47,416 nucleotides of DNA from an uncultured Alphaproteobacteria bacterium (GTDB lineage Bacteria; Pseudomonadota; Alphaproteobacteria; HIMB59; GCA-002718135): contig CABXSY010000010.1 in the NCBI GenBank assembly GCA_902514875.1, forward strand, positions 1-47,416. Direction: 5' to 3'. Below, in pieces: positions 24,215-32,665 of this stretch (position 1 is the first letter of the stretch; each line of letters begins with the position of its first letter). Position numbers and translations under genes: made by a program. Under the pieces are notes generated by a model. That model saw only the letters and a list, made by a program, of their open reading frames with translations, made no database searches and was not told the DNA's origin.

Positions 24215-25061
24215 TTTTTTTAATCTCGCTTCTTTCTCTAATAAAAATATAAATTCCACTAAAAACAATCAAAGATAATCCTAAATATATCCAAATACCA
24301 GGCAAATCACCAAAGAAAGCATATCCAACAAGTATGTTTGTAGATATCTCAAAATAACCCAAAGGAGCTAGTTTAGAAGCTTCTCCAAGTCTTAAAGAAA
24401 GAATTATTAAAAAATGTCCTAAAGTTCCAATTGAAGCTAATGAGATAAGTAATAATAATTGTCTTAAATCTAAATTTATCCAGTAAAAAGGAACAATGAG
24501 AGATATAAAAATACAACCTACGATACCTGTAAAAAGCAAAGTAACTACAGCACTATCTGTAAAAGATAATTTTCGAGTATAAATTATATAAAAAGCATAT
24601 GAAATTCCTGCTGCAATAGCTGAAAAAGATGCAAAATTAATTTCTATAAAACCTGGTCTTATGATGATCATAACACCAAAAAACCCAATCAAAACTGCAA
24701 TCCATCGATGAATTCCAACTTTTTCTTTTAAATAAAAAATTGATAATATTGTCACTATTATTGGAGAGATAAAGGCAAGGGTTAAAGCTTCTGCTAAAGT
24801 TATTACTGAAATTGCATAAAAGAAAAAAACGGTAGATAAAAATAAAAAAAAACTTCTAAATAACTGTATTGAAATTGATTTTGGAAAACTAATTTCTTTT
24901 CTAAAAAATATAAATGCTAATGGAAAACTAACTAAAAGCATAAAAAAATATCTTCCCCAAACAACTTGTATAAAATGTATTTCTGAAGATAGATACTTTG
25001 CGATACCATCCATGAAAGGTAATAACAGCCAACCTGATATATTAAGAATATACGCTAACAT
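24207..25061 (-). CDS. EamA/DMT-family transporter
   Basis: 284 residues with ten spans in two EamA repeats. YLKEKVGIHRWIAVLIGFFGVMIIIRPG is the repeat-one hallmark (read in two parts around residues 108-135), and GYFEISTNILVGYAFFGDLPG that of repeat two. The charged tail IRERSEIKKTN resembles the 19993-20904 protein. The 5' end lies 5 bp downstream of the four-CxxC protein gene on the same strand, so the two are probably cotranscribed. Substrate unknown. Confidence 0.9.
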   Translation of the reverse strand: MLAYILNISGWLLLPFMDGIAKYLSSEIHFIQVVWGRYFFMLLVSFPLAFIFFRKEISFPKSISIQLFRSFFLFLSTVFFFYAISVITLAEALTLAFISPIIVTILSIFYLKEKVGIHRWIAVLIGFFGVMIIIRPGFIEINFASFSAIAAGISYAFYIIYTRKLSFTDSAVVTLLFTGIVGCIFISLIVPFYWINLDLRQLLLLISLASIGTLGHFLIILSLRLGEASKLAPLGYFEISTNILVGYAFFGDLPGIWIYLGLSLIVFSGIYIFIRERSEIKKTN

Positions 25062-25066
25062 TAATT

Positions 25067-25468
25067 TTATTTAAAAGATGATGGATCGCAAATCTTGCAA
25101 ATTAAATCTCCAATTGATTTTTTAGGATTATAAGTTTGATAGAAAATGTCTTTTGCAGAAATATTATTTTCAGATAAATATTTTTCTATTTCCCAATAAT
25201 ACCTAAAACATTTTGAACATTGTGCAGCATTTTCTTTATGTGATGGTTTATATATTTCATTCCAAAGTTTGGACATTTCATTTTGCTTATCAGGAGCTAT
25301 ATTTTCTGAAATAATTGATGGAATATCCATAAAACACTTAGCGCATTGTATTTCAGATGTTACATTTTTATATGGCTCATCTTTATAGTTTTTTCCTATA
25401 GTAGTTTTACCAATATATTTATCTGAACTACAGTTTGGACAAAAAAAATTGATTTTATTGTTAAGCAT
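25067..25468 (-). CDS. Four-CxxC zinc-ribbon-like protein, unknown
   Basis: 133 residues with four Cys-x-x-Cys pairs: CPNC (residues 10-13), CAKC (about 42-45), CSKC (about 83-86) and CKIC (about 124-127). They would bind two zinc ions, with the first two and last two pairs forming two ribbons. The middle is acidic with a conserved-looking KLWNEIYKPSH. No known family recognised. It is the first gene of a two-gene unit with an EamA transporter and could be a regulator or a structural zinc protein. The motif count makes a real gene very likely. Confidence 0.6.
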   Translation of the reverse strand: MLNNKINFFCPNCSSDKYIGKTTIGKNYKDEPYKNVTSEIQCAKCFMDIPSIISENIAPDKQNEMSKLWNEIYKPSHKENAAQCSKCFRYYWEIEKYLSENNISAKDIFYQTYNPKKSIGDLICKICDPSSFK

Positions 25469-25528
25469 TTTATTCTATGAATAAATTTTCATAACATTTA
25501 TAAATAAAGAATAGAATTATTATTTATA

Positions 25529-26389
25529 ATGAACCTATATCTTTCATATCTATTTATCTTTTTTTGGAGCAGTGCTTTTATAAGTGGTCAATTTATTGTA
25601 CAATCAGCAAGCCCTTTTGCAGCACTATGTTTTAGGTTTTGTATTGTAAGTGCATTTTTTTTAATTTTTTCTATTATTCTTAGGGAAAGAATAAGAATAA
25701 ATCGAAATTTAATCTTTCAAGCTATGATTACTGGAATTCTTTTTCACGGATTTTATTTAGGTGGAGTATTTTTTTCTTATTCTATGGGACTTACTGCAAC
25801 ATTATCTGCGTTAATTGTATGCCTCCAACCTATTTTAACAAATATTCTAAGTGGACCTATTTTAAAAGAAAAAGTTACTGTTACGCAATGGATAGGAATA
25901 TTTTTTGGTTTTTTAGGTACTATATTAGTTATAGGTTATGATATTGGAGCAAAAATCCCAACAATAGGTGTTATTGCTTCTATTGTTGCACTTTTAGGAG
26001 CAACTTCAGCTACTATTTGGCAAAAAAAATTTACCCATGAAATAAGTCTTTCAGTTAATAATTTTTATCAAGCATTAAGTGCTGGTATATTTTTATTTAT
26101 AATTTCATTATTTTTTGAAATATCATTTATTAATTTTGATACACGTTTTATTTTATCAATATCGTGGCAAATCATTATGGTGTCTTTTGGAGCGTATGCA
26201 ATACTTATGTATCTAATAAAAAATGGAACAGCTTCTAAAACTAGCAGTCTTTTTTTCCTTGTTCCTCCAACTACTGCTGTAATGGCTTGGTTTGTTTTAG
26301 ATGAAAAATTATTTATAATTGATATTATTGGACTATTAATTTGTACATTTGGTGTCTATATAGCTACAAGAACAAATGTAATTAAATAA
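25529..26389 (+). CDS. EamA/DMT-family transporter
   Basis: 286 residues, ten spans. FIFFWSSAFISGQFIVQSASPFAALCFRF (read in parts from residue 9) is the opening of the subgroup that includes YedA/RhaT-like exporters. GPILKEKVTVTQWIGIFFGFLGTILV marks repeat one, and KTSSLFFLVPPTTAVMAWFVLDEKL marks repeat two. Divergent from the four-CxxC gene. Its TAA overlaps the ATG of the DUF3147-like gene (TAATG), so the two are translated together. Substrate unknown. Confidence 0.9.
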   Translation: MNLYLSYLFIFFWSSAFISGQFIVQSASPFAALCFRFCIVSAFFLIFSIILRERIRINRNLIFQAMITGILFHGFYLGGVFFSYSMGLTATLSALIVCLQPILTNILSGPILKEKVTVTQWIGIFFGFLGTILVIGYDIGAKIPTIGVIASIVALLGATSATIWQKKFTHEISLSVNNFYQALSAGIFLFIISLFFEISFINFDTRFILSISWQIIMVSFGAYAILMYLIKNGTASKTSSLFFLVPPTTAVMAWFVLDEKLFIIDIIGLLICTFGVYIATRTNVIK

Positions 26390-26736
26390 TGTATTTTTTT
26401 CTTAAAACTATAATAAGTGCTATTATAATTGTTGCAGTATCTGAAATAGCAAAAAAATATACTTGGACTGCTGCAATAATTGTTTCCTTACCATTAACAT
26501 CTTTATTAGCTTTTATATGGTTGTATTGGGACACAAAAGATTATCAAAAAGTAATAGAGTTATCTTATAGTACACTTGTTATGAGTGTTCCTTCTTTTGT
26601 TTTTTTTATTGTTTTACCTATTCTTCTGAAATTTAAACAAAATTTTGTTTTTTCACTAATTGTTTCAATAATCAGTACTGCAATAGCTTATGCAATTTTC
26701 ATGTTTATAATTAAAAAATTTAACTTTAATTTTTAA
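26389..26736 (+). CDS. DUF3147-like membrane protein
   Basis: 115 residues with four hydrophobic spans (about residues 3-17, 26-45, 59-77 and 85-107). It carries the DUF3147-like pattern: a start rich in IISAIIIVAVSEIAK, then SLPLTSLLAF, then WDTKD before span 3. Its ATG shares a base with the preceding EamA stop, so the two proteins should be made at similar levels and may act together. The role of the family is not known. Confidence 0.75.
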   Translation: MYFFLKTIISAIIIVAVSEIAKKYTWTAAIIVSLPLTSLLAFIWLYWDTKDYQKVIELSYSTLVMSVPSFVFFIVLPILLKFKQNFVFSLIVSIISTAIAYAIFMFIIKKFNFNF

Positions 26737-26911
26737 TAACATTCTCTTTATTCATTAAAATTGGTCTTCCATCATGTGCAGTATTTAATGGGTAATAATC
26801 ACCATTATATTTAACGCATAATGTTAAGCCATTTCTTTTTTCTTTACCTAAATTTACCTCTAAATCGACTATAACTAATTCAGTTTTTTCTAAAACTTTA
26901 ATAATTTTCAT
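26726..26911 (-). CDS. Small protein (61 aa), unknown
   Basis: 61 residues, beta-rich by pattern: MKIIKVLEKTELVIVD, then LTLCVKYNGDYYPLN, then RPILMNKENV. An AAAGGA about 4 bases before the ATG is a good ribosome site and supports translation. The last 11 bases overlap the end of the convergent DUF3147-like gene. No hydrophobic segment, and no recognised domain. The intergenic position and RBS are the evidence that it is real. Confidence 0.5.
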   Translation of the reverse strand: MKIIKVLEKTELVIVDLEVNLGKEKRNGLTLCVKYNGDYYPLNTAHDGRPILMNKENVIKN

Positions 26912-26971
26912 AACTATCCTTTCAAATTATATAAATATATTTAGTAAGTACTATAAGATGTATCAAGTTTT

Positions 26972-27763
26972 ATGATTAGAGTTTTTCTAATATTTATTTT
27001 AATATTTTTGATTAAGAATGCATTTGCTAATAAATATATAACCATAGCTAGTACAACTTCTACACATGATACGGGTTTATTAGAATATATTAACAAAGAA
27101 TTTGAAAAAAAATATAAAATAAAAGTCAGAGCATTATCTCTTGGAACAGGTCAAGCAATTAAAGTTGCAATGGATGGAAATGTAGAAATTTTATTAGTTC
27201 ATCATAAAAAATCAGAGGTAGAATTTATGAATAAGGGATATGGCACCCTAAGATATGATTTGATGTATAATGATTTTGTCTTGATAGGACCAAAAAAAGA
27301 TAACAAAACATGCTCTTCAATTGAAAACAAAATGATTGAAATTAAAAAATCGAAATTATCATTTGTATCAAGAGGTGATGAGAGTGGAACACACAAAAAG
27401 GAAAAAGAGCTTTGGGAACTATCAAATATAAAAATACCATTTAAAGAAAATTGGTATCTCAGTGTTGGTCAGGGAATGGGGTCAACATTATTAATAGCTA
27501 ATCAAAAGAATGCTTACACTCTTAGTGATCGTAGCACTTGGATAGCTTTTAATAAAAAAGAAAATCTACAAATTGTCTGTGAGAATTTACCGCCATTATT
27601 TAATCAATATGGAATAATTTTAGTAAGCAATAAGATAAATAATAATTTAAATATTGAAGAGGCTAAAAAATATATTGATTGGATTACATCAGAAGAAGCA
27701 AAAAAATTGATTAATAATTATCAAGTAAATGGAAAACAATTATTTTTCTTTAATCATTATTAG
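26972..27763 (+). CDS. tupA: Tungstate-binding protein (TupA-type ABC substrate-binding protein)
   Basis: A 263-residue periplasmic binding protein with a Sec signal peptide (cleavage near residue 19, FANK). The family motif ASTTSTHDTGLL follows directly, with SLGTGQAIK, LLVHHKKSE, MYNDFVLIGP and SRGDESGTHKKE at the positions expected for TupA. These Ser/Thr/Gly segments bind the oxyanion. TupA feeds tungstate (sometimes molybdate) to the TupBC transporter. No permease or ATPase gene lies next to it in this window: the 3' neighbour is a convergent oxygenase sharing TTAG at the stops. The system may be split or its partner encoded elsewhere. Confidence 0.85.
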   Translation: MIRVFLIFILIFLIKNAFANKYITIASTTSTHDTGLLEYINKEFEKKYKIKVRALSLGTGQAIKVAMDGNVEILLVHHKKSEVEFMNKGYGTLRYDLMYNDFVLIGPKKDNKTCSSIENKMIEIKKSKLSFVSRGDESGTHKKEKELWELSNIKIPFKENWYLSVGQGMGSTLLIANQKNAYTLSDRSTWIAFNKKENLQIVCENLPPLFNQYGIILVSNKINNNLNIEEAKKYIDWITSEEAKKLINNYQVNGKQLFFFNHY

Positions 27764-28542
27764 TTAATTCTTCCAAAAAACGTTAATCTTGCATTTTCTG
27801 ACAGCATTGTACCGTCTTCTTCATTATAATTTAGCGTTACTAATATTCTTGGTTTTTCTGATTCTACTGGTGTTACACGATGCAAATAGTTTCTGCCATA
27901 AAACAATATAAGAGTACCGGCATTAACATCTGCTTTTTGTGGTAAAGTTTTTCTATCTAAAATATTTTTAATATATGATTTATCGATATAGTTTTCTGAA
28001 AAATTTCTTCCTTTGCTAACATATTCAAATTCACCACCTTTATCTGATGATTGTATCATTAAAGTAATAGCAAATGATGCATTATCAAAATGCCATCCTA
28101 GCTGTTGTGATTTTTGATAATAATTATAATTTATTGAAGATAAGGTATCATTATATGGATAAATATCTTTTAAATTTAATACACCTTTTAAAAAATTTTT
28201 AAAAATATTTGATTGATATAAAATATTTAATTTAGATTGCTGATTTAACAAATCATGAGGAACACAACCTTTATCACTTACGACCTCTCTATTTAAAGGA
28301 TCATTCAAGTCACTTAATTTATCTTGTTGATTAAGTAAGATAGTATGATTTTGAGAGCAATAAAAAGCTTGATCTTGTAATCCATGTGCTTCAGTAATTA
28401 ATTCACTTAAGCAACCATTAGTTAAAAAATCATTTAATATTAGTATAGAATTTTTTTTAATTTCATCATTGCAATATTGAATATATTCATCTCTATCTAT
28501 TGGATGTTTTGACTGATTAACTATATCAATTATGGTATTCAT
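27760..28542 (-). CDS. 2OG-Fe(II) oxygenase
   Basis: 260 residues. The iron ligands are H151 and D153 in GWHFDNASF and H221 in YLHRVTPV, and R232 after PRI binds 2-oxoglutarate. The double-stranded beta-helix has the GGEFEYVS and NAGTLILFYG strands expected. The Asp of HxD is retained, so a halogenase (HxG/A) is excluded. N-terminal 130 residues are a helical region. The sequence suggests a small-molecule hydroxylase of the broad 2OG family; substrate unknown. It is divergent from selO by 70 bp and convergent with tupA. Confidence 0.82.
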   Translation of the reverse strand: MNTIIDIVNQSKHPIDRDEYIQYCNDEIKKNSILILNDFLTNGCLSELITEAHGLQDQAFYCSQNHTILLNQQDKLSDLNDPLNREVVSDKGCVPHDLLNQQSKLNILYQSNIFKNFLKGVLNLKDIYPYNDTLSSINYNYYQKSQQLGWHFDNASFAITLMIQSSDKGGEFEYVSKGRNFSENYIDKSYIKNILDRKTLPQKADVNAGTLILFYGRNYLHRVTPVESEKPRILVTLNYNEEDGTMLSENARLTFFGRIN

Positions 28543-28612
28543 TGCTGACTTAATACTTATATACTAAAGTTGTAGATATTAAATTTAAAAAATTTATATA
28601 TATTTATTCTAA

Positions 28613-30001
28613 ATGGTTTGGAATTTTCAAGATAGTTATACGAAATTACCTAGTATTTTTTATAGTAAAGTTAATCCTGAAAATTTTAGTAATAAAAAAT
28701 TAGTTTTGTTTAATACCTATCTTGCAAGGCAGTTAAATTTAGACTTTAGTAAATATGATGATGATGAAAAGTGTAATATTCTCTTGGGAAAGAATAAATT
28801 AAATAAAAATTACTTTTCTCAAGCTTATGCTGGACATCAATTTGGAAATTTTACAATTTTAGGCGATGGTAGAGCTGTAATTATTGGTGAACATATTACT
28901 AATAATAAACAAAGGCTAGATATACAGTTAAAAGGATCAGGACAGACACCCTACTCTAGAAATGGAGACGGAAAAGCTGCATTAGGGCCTATGATAAGAG
29001 AATATATATTGAGTGAAGCTATGCATAATCTTGGTATATCATCAACTAGAGCACTTGCAGTTATTACTACAGGTGAAAATGTATTGCGTGATAGATTAGA
29101 GCCAGGGGCAATTTTAATTAGAGTAGCGAAATCACATATTAGAGTTGGTACTTTTCAGTTTGGAAGCCTTTTAAAAAATAGAGATGAATTTCAAAATTTT
29201 ATATCTTATACAATATCAAGGCTATATCCTGAAATAGATAGCAATAATGATAAATATTTAAAATTCTACGAAACAATTTGTGACTTACAAATTAAGTTAG
29301 TCATAGATTGGATGAGAGTTGGCTTTATTCATGGCGTTATGAATACTGATAATATGTCTTTATCTGGTGAAACTATAGATTATGGTCCAGCAGCATATTT
29401 GGATGAATATAATCCAAAAAAAGTTTTTAGCTCAATTGATAAAATGGGAAGATATTCTTTTGAAAATCAATCAAAAATAACGTTGTGGAATTTAGCAAGA
29501 TTTGCTGAAACTTTTCTTCATTTAATTGATTCGAATGAAAAAACAGCAATTAAAAAAATCGAAGATATATTAAATAAATATAAAGAATTGTTTGATCAAT
29601 CTTGGTTAACAATGATGTCTAAGAAATTAAATTTAGATACTAATAATAATAACGAAGAAATTGTTAAAGAATTTTTAGATTTGATGCATATTTATAAACT
29701 TGATTATACAAATACATTTTTAGATTTAGAAAATAATACTCTTGATAAAAAGATTTTTAAAAATTGGGAAGAAAAATATAAAAATAATAAATTAAGAAAA
29801 TTTAAAAATATTAACCCTCAAATTATACCCAGAAATCATATTATTGAAGAAATAATTAATGAAGCTTACAGCAATAATTATATTCAATTATATGAATTCG
29901 AAAAATTACTAAAAAATCCTTATGAGAAAATAGAAAATAAAAAATATATTACCCCACCTCTTGAAAGTGAAAAAGTTTTTGAAACTTTTTGTGGTACTTA
30001 A
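28613..30001 (+). CDS. selO: Protein adenylyltransferase SelO (YdiU)
   Basis: 462 residues. SelO is a pseudokinase-fold enzyme that transfers AMP from ATP to Ser, Thr or Tyr hydroxyls of proteins and responds to oxidative stress. Hallmarks: AYAGHQFGNFTILGDGRA (residues 73-90), LKGSGQTPYSRNGDGKAALG (residues 108-127), IRVAKSHIRVGTFQ, and the reversed-polarity active site GVMNTDNMS. The C-terminal CGT places a Cys at the third-to-last position, where eukaryotic SelO has selenocysteine and many bacteria have Cys. A single-gene plus-strand unit, with its stop next to that of the convergent M81-family gene. Length is normal for bacteria. Confidence 0.94.
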   Translation: MVWNFQDSYTKLPSIFYSKVNPENFSNKKLVLFNTYLARQLNLDFSKYDDDEKCNILLGKNKLNKNYFSQAYAGHQFGNFTILGDGRAVIIGEHITNNKQRLDIQLKGSGQTPYSRNGDGKAALGPMIREYILSEAMHNLGISSTRALAVITTGENVLRDRLEPGAILIRVAKSHIRVGTFQFGSLLKNRDEFQNFISYTISRLYPEIDSNNDKYLKFYETICDLQIKLVIDWMRVGFIHGVMNTDNMSLSGETIDYGPAAYLDEYNPKKVFSSIDKMGRYSFENQSKITLWNLARFAETFLHLIDSNEKTAIKKIEDILNKYKELFDQSWLTMMSKKLNLDTNNNNEEIVKEFLDLMHIYKLDYTNTFLDLENNTLDKKIFKNWEEKYKNNKLRKFKNINPQIIPRNHIIEEIINEAYSNNYIQLYEFEKLLKNPYEKIENKKYITPPLESEKVFETFCGT

Positions 30002-31378
30002 TTAAATAGCTATATTATATCTAAAATTTTTTTGGAAAGGATAAATTGGTTTTTCCCTAAATAAATTTTTAATTCTTTTAAAATCTTGGGTAACAAATCC
30101 ATCTGTTAAAATCATAAAATTATCTGCTTTAAGTTTTTTAAGTTCTGGCGAAAGATATCCTGATTTTACAATCAATATTTTGTATTTTTTTAAATTTATA
30201 TTTAATTCCCTAAAATCACTAAGATAATGAAAGGGTTTTCTATATTTTGTAAAAATTACTGTATTAGTATTTGAGATTACAATCGCATTATCATTTTTTA
30301 GATAAAATTTATCAATTGAAATAGAAATTTTCTTTTTTGAGATACTATCTTTTATGACAATTTTGTTTTTTTTATTTTTTAACTCTCTAAAAATTTCTTC
30401 ATTATAAATTCCTGCAAATAGTGTGTTTTCTATCTTGTTTTTAAATACGTGCTCTAATACATCAATTCTATTACCTACTCCTCCAGCTGTTGGATTGTCT
30501 CCGCTATCGGCTAAAATTGTAAATCTTTTTTTATTAACTACATGAAAAATCTTATTTAACTTATAAGATTTCATATCATAAACTAAATTAAACCTATTAT
30601 TCCAATAACTTAGTGCTATTTTCTTACAAATTCTTTTACCAATATTAACATCTGAACAATTTACAATTGCAGAAGCTGTTGCCCTCTTAGTATCAGCCCA
30701 AACATATCCTATAAGTAAATTACAATCATTAACCCCATTCAATTTATTAAAAATATTAAGATTTTTATAAATTTTTTTACATGGCTCAACTAATGTAGAT
30801 GACATTTCGCCTGAAACTAAAACTGGTATTTTTTCCCAAATAATATGATTTTTTTTATTTTTTAATATTCCGTCTATTAACATTTTCAATGACCGTGAGT
30901 AAGTTTGCTTAACGTCGATATGTGGGGCTGTTTTATATGCTGCAAAATAATCGATATTTTTTATAATTGAATCAGTCATTTGTCCGTGAAGGTCATAAGA
31001 TAATGATATTTTACAGTTTTTAGATACTTTAGAGCGAATTTTTTTAATAAAAAAACCTTCGGGATCACTAATACCTTTTGCATACATCGCGCCATGCATG
31101 ATTAGCAAAATACCATCAATAGGTTTTGATTTTATTAAATCATTTGTGATATTGATAATTGTTTTTATAAAAAATTTTTTATCTACAGGGCCACCAGGCA
31201 AACTTCGATAAAATTTATTTGGTATAAATGTTACATTATTATATTTGGAATACGGAAAATTTATATATTTTAAAAGTTTTTTTCCACTTAAAACTTCAAA
31301 ATCTTTTTTATTTTGTATTAATGTTGAATAAGAGCAACATTCAGTACTAATACCGCAAATAAATATTTTTTTTTTCAT
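30002..31378 (-). CDS. M81-family (MlrC-like) metallopeptidase
   Basis: 458 residues. M81/DUF1485 features: an N-terminal ISTECCSYS (in place of TECNTFS), LLIMHGAMYAKG followed by DPEG, SYDLHGQM, AYKTAPHIDVKQT and the C-terminal ADSGDNPTAGGVGN. The Asp and His residues in these blocks are the expected zinc ligands of the microcystinase fold. Bacterial relatives cleave linear peptides or amide bonds of small molecules; many are found with catabolic genes. Last of a 12-gene minus-strand run, 4 bp after the phhB stop. Family is fairly certain, substrate not. Confidence 0.85.
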   Translation of the reverse strand: MKKKIFICGISTECCSYSTLIQNKKDFEVLSGKKLLKYINFPYSKYNNVTFIPNKFYRSLPGGPVDKKFFIKTIINITNDLIKSKPIDGILLIMHGAMYAKGISDPEGFFIKKIRSKVSKNCKISLSYDLHGQMTDSIIKNIDYFAAYKTAPHIDVKQTYSRSLKMLIDGILKNKKNHIIWEKIPVLVSGEMSSTLVEPCKKIYKNLNIFNKLNGVNDCNLLIGYVWADTKRATASAIVNCSDVNIGKRICKKIALSYWNNRFNLVYDMKSYKLNKIFHVVNKKRFTILADSGDNPTAGGVGNRIDVLEHVFKNKIENTLFAGIYNEEIFRELKNKKNKIVIKDSISKKKISISIDKFYLKNDNAIVISNTNTVIFTKYRKPFHYLSDFRELNINLKKYKILIVKSGYLSPELKKLKADNFMILTDGFVTQDFKRIKNLFREKPIYPFQKNFRYNIAI

Positions 31379-31382
31379 TAAA

Positions 31383-31718
31383 TTAACTTTTAATTAAATC
31401 AATTTTGGAAGCTAATATAAAATCATTAACTGATAATCCTTCTATTGCGTGAGTATGGACCATAACCAAACAATAACCCCATCCTATTGATATATCGGGA
31501 TGATGACCTTCATTTTCTGCTACTTCCCCTACTTCATTTGCAAATGATATAGCTTTTTTAAAATTGCTAAATTTAAATTTTTTGAAAATCATTTCTTGAT
31601 TATCATTGACTGACCATTCATTGAGCTCAGATAAAAATTTACTAATTTCTTGATAATCTAATTTAGGAGTGTTCCCATTGCATGGTTCACACTTTCCCGA
31701 AGATAAAGGTTTATTCAT
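31383..31718 (-). CDS. phhB: 4a-hydroxytetrahydrobiopterin dehydratase (PCD/DCoH)
   Basis: Start chosen at the ATG (31718), which has an AAGG 11 bases upstream; an in-frame GTG 12 bases further up (31730) lacks a site. The product is 111 residues. EGHHPDISIGW carries the catalytic His pair, and THAIEGLSVNDFILASKID is the C-terminal helix. PCD dehydrates 4a-hydroxytetrahydrobiopterin after aromatic amino-acid hydroxylation, or acts in molybdopterin-related roles where no hydroxylase exists. No phenylalanine hydroxylase is in view. The start overlaps the SMP-30 gene's end by 8 bp. Two N-terminal Cys (CEPC) are common in the family. Confidence 0.9.
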   Translation of the reverse strand: MNKPLSSGKCEPCNGNTPKLDYQEISKFLSELNEWSVNDNQEMIFKKFKFSNFKKAISFANEVGEVAENEGHHPDISIGWGYCLVMVHTHAIEGLSVNDFILASKIDLIKS

Positions 31719-32664
31719 AAAATCTAGCACCTTGTTGTTTTAATTCAATTGAATATAAACTAGTTGTGGCTGTTATGTACAAGATATTTCCTTCAACTCC
31801 TCCAAATTCTAAATTTGATACTAATTCAGGGATTATGAGTTGCCCAATTAATTCGTTTTGAGGATTAAAACATTTAATTGCTTTTCCTGCACTTGTCCAA
31901 ACATTACCATCTTTATCACATCTAAAACCATCGGAGAAAAAAGGTTTAAAATCATAAATTAATTTTCTGTTATTGGGTAATCCGTCAATCATATCATAAA
32001 CATACAAATGTTTGATATTTTCTCCAGTATCTGCAACATATAATTTTTTTTCGTCTGGAGAAATGGCAATTCCATTCGGTCTATCAAGGTCGTCAATCAT
32101 AACTTTTAAAGTATTTAGTTTAGGATCAAAAGAAAAAACATTACAGCCACCATATTCTTGCTCGCCAGGATATCCCTCATAATCTGATAGAATACCATAA
32201 GGTGGATCTGTAAACCAAATTGTATCATCCGATTTAACAAATATGTCATTTGGCGAGTTAAGCTTCTTACCATTATAACTATCAACTAAGACTTCCACTT
32301 CTAAATTATCATTGGTTTTATAGATACATCTTCCTCCATGTGAACAAGAGATTACATTCTCTTCTTTATCAATAGTATTTCCATTACAATAGTTTGAGGG
32401 ATTTTTATATTCAGATACTAAATCATTTGATAACTTTAGCATCCTGTTATTTGGTATATCGCTCCAGACTAATGTATCTAAATGAGGAATATAAGCTGGC
32501 CCTTCTCCCCATAACATTCCAGAAAAAATTTTTTTAACTTCAGTAGACTTTACATAATTATTGAATTGAGCAGTATTTTCTACATGTTCATTATATTTAT
32601 TTTTGTAAGCATAACTTGGATTTCTTGGATCTAAATCGGCAGGTAACAATTTTTTATCTGACAT
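31711..32664 (-). CDS. SMP-30/gluconolactonase-family lactonase
   Basis: 317 residues forming a six-bladed propeller. The divalent metal ligands appear as Glu in MLWGEGPAYI, Asn in LNSPNDIFV and Asp in FFSDGFRCDKDG, with WSDIPNNRM in blade one. It should hydrolyse a sugar lactone to the acid. The N-terminal extension of about 40 polar residues is not a signal peptide. It lies one base after the HIBADH-like gene and overlaps phhB, so it is cotranscribed with them. It may pair with that dehydrogenase in sugar-acid breakdown, but the lactone is not known. Confidence 0.88.
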   Translation of the reverse strand: MSDKKLLPADLDPRNPSYAYKNKYNEHVENTAQFNNYVKSTEVKKIFSGMLWGEGPAYIPHLDTLVWSDIPNNRMLKLSNDLVSEYKNPSNYCNGNTIDKEENVISCSHGGRCIYKTNDNLEVEVLVDSYNGKKLNSPNDIFVKSDDTIWFTDPPYGILSDYEGYPGEQEYGGCNVFSFDPKLNTLKVMIDDLDRPNGIAISPDEKKLYVADTGENIKHLYVYDMIDGLPNNRKLIYDFKPFFSDGFRCDKDGNVWTSAGKAIKCFNPQNELIGQLIIPELVSNLEFGGVEGNILYITATTSLYSIELKQQGARFYE

Positions 32665-32665
32665 A

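Noticed and set aside
27202-27396. Minus-strand 64-codon frame inside tupA
   Set aside because: Antisense to the oxyanion-binding motifs of TupA; no ribosome site.
27760-28542. 2OG-dependent halogenase
   Set aside because: The HxD iron motif is intact (H151, D153); halogenases of this type replace the Asp with Gly or Ala.
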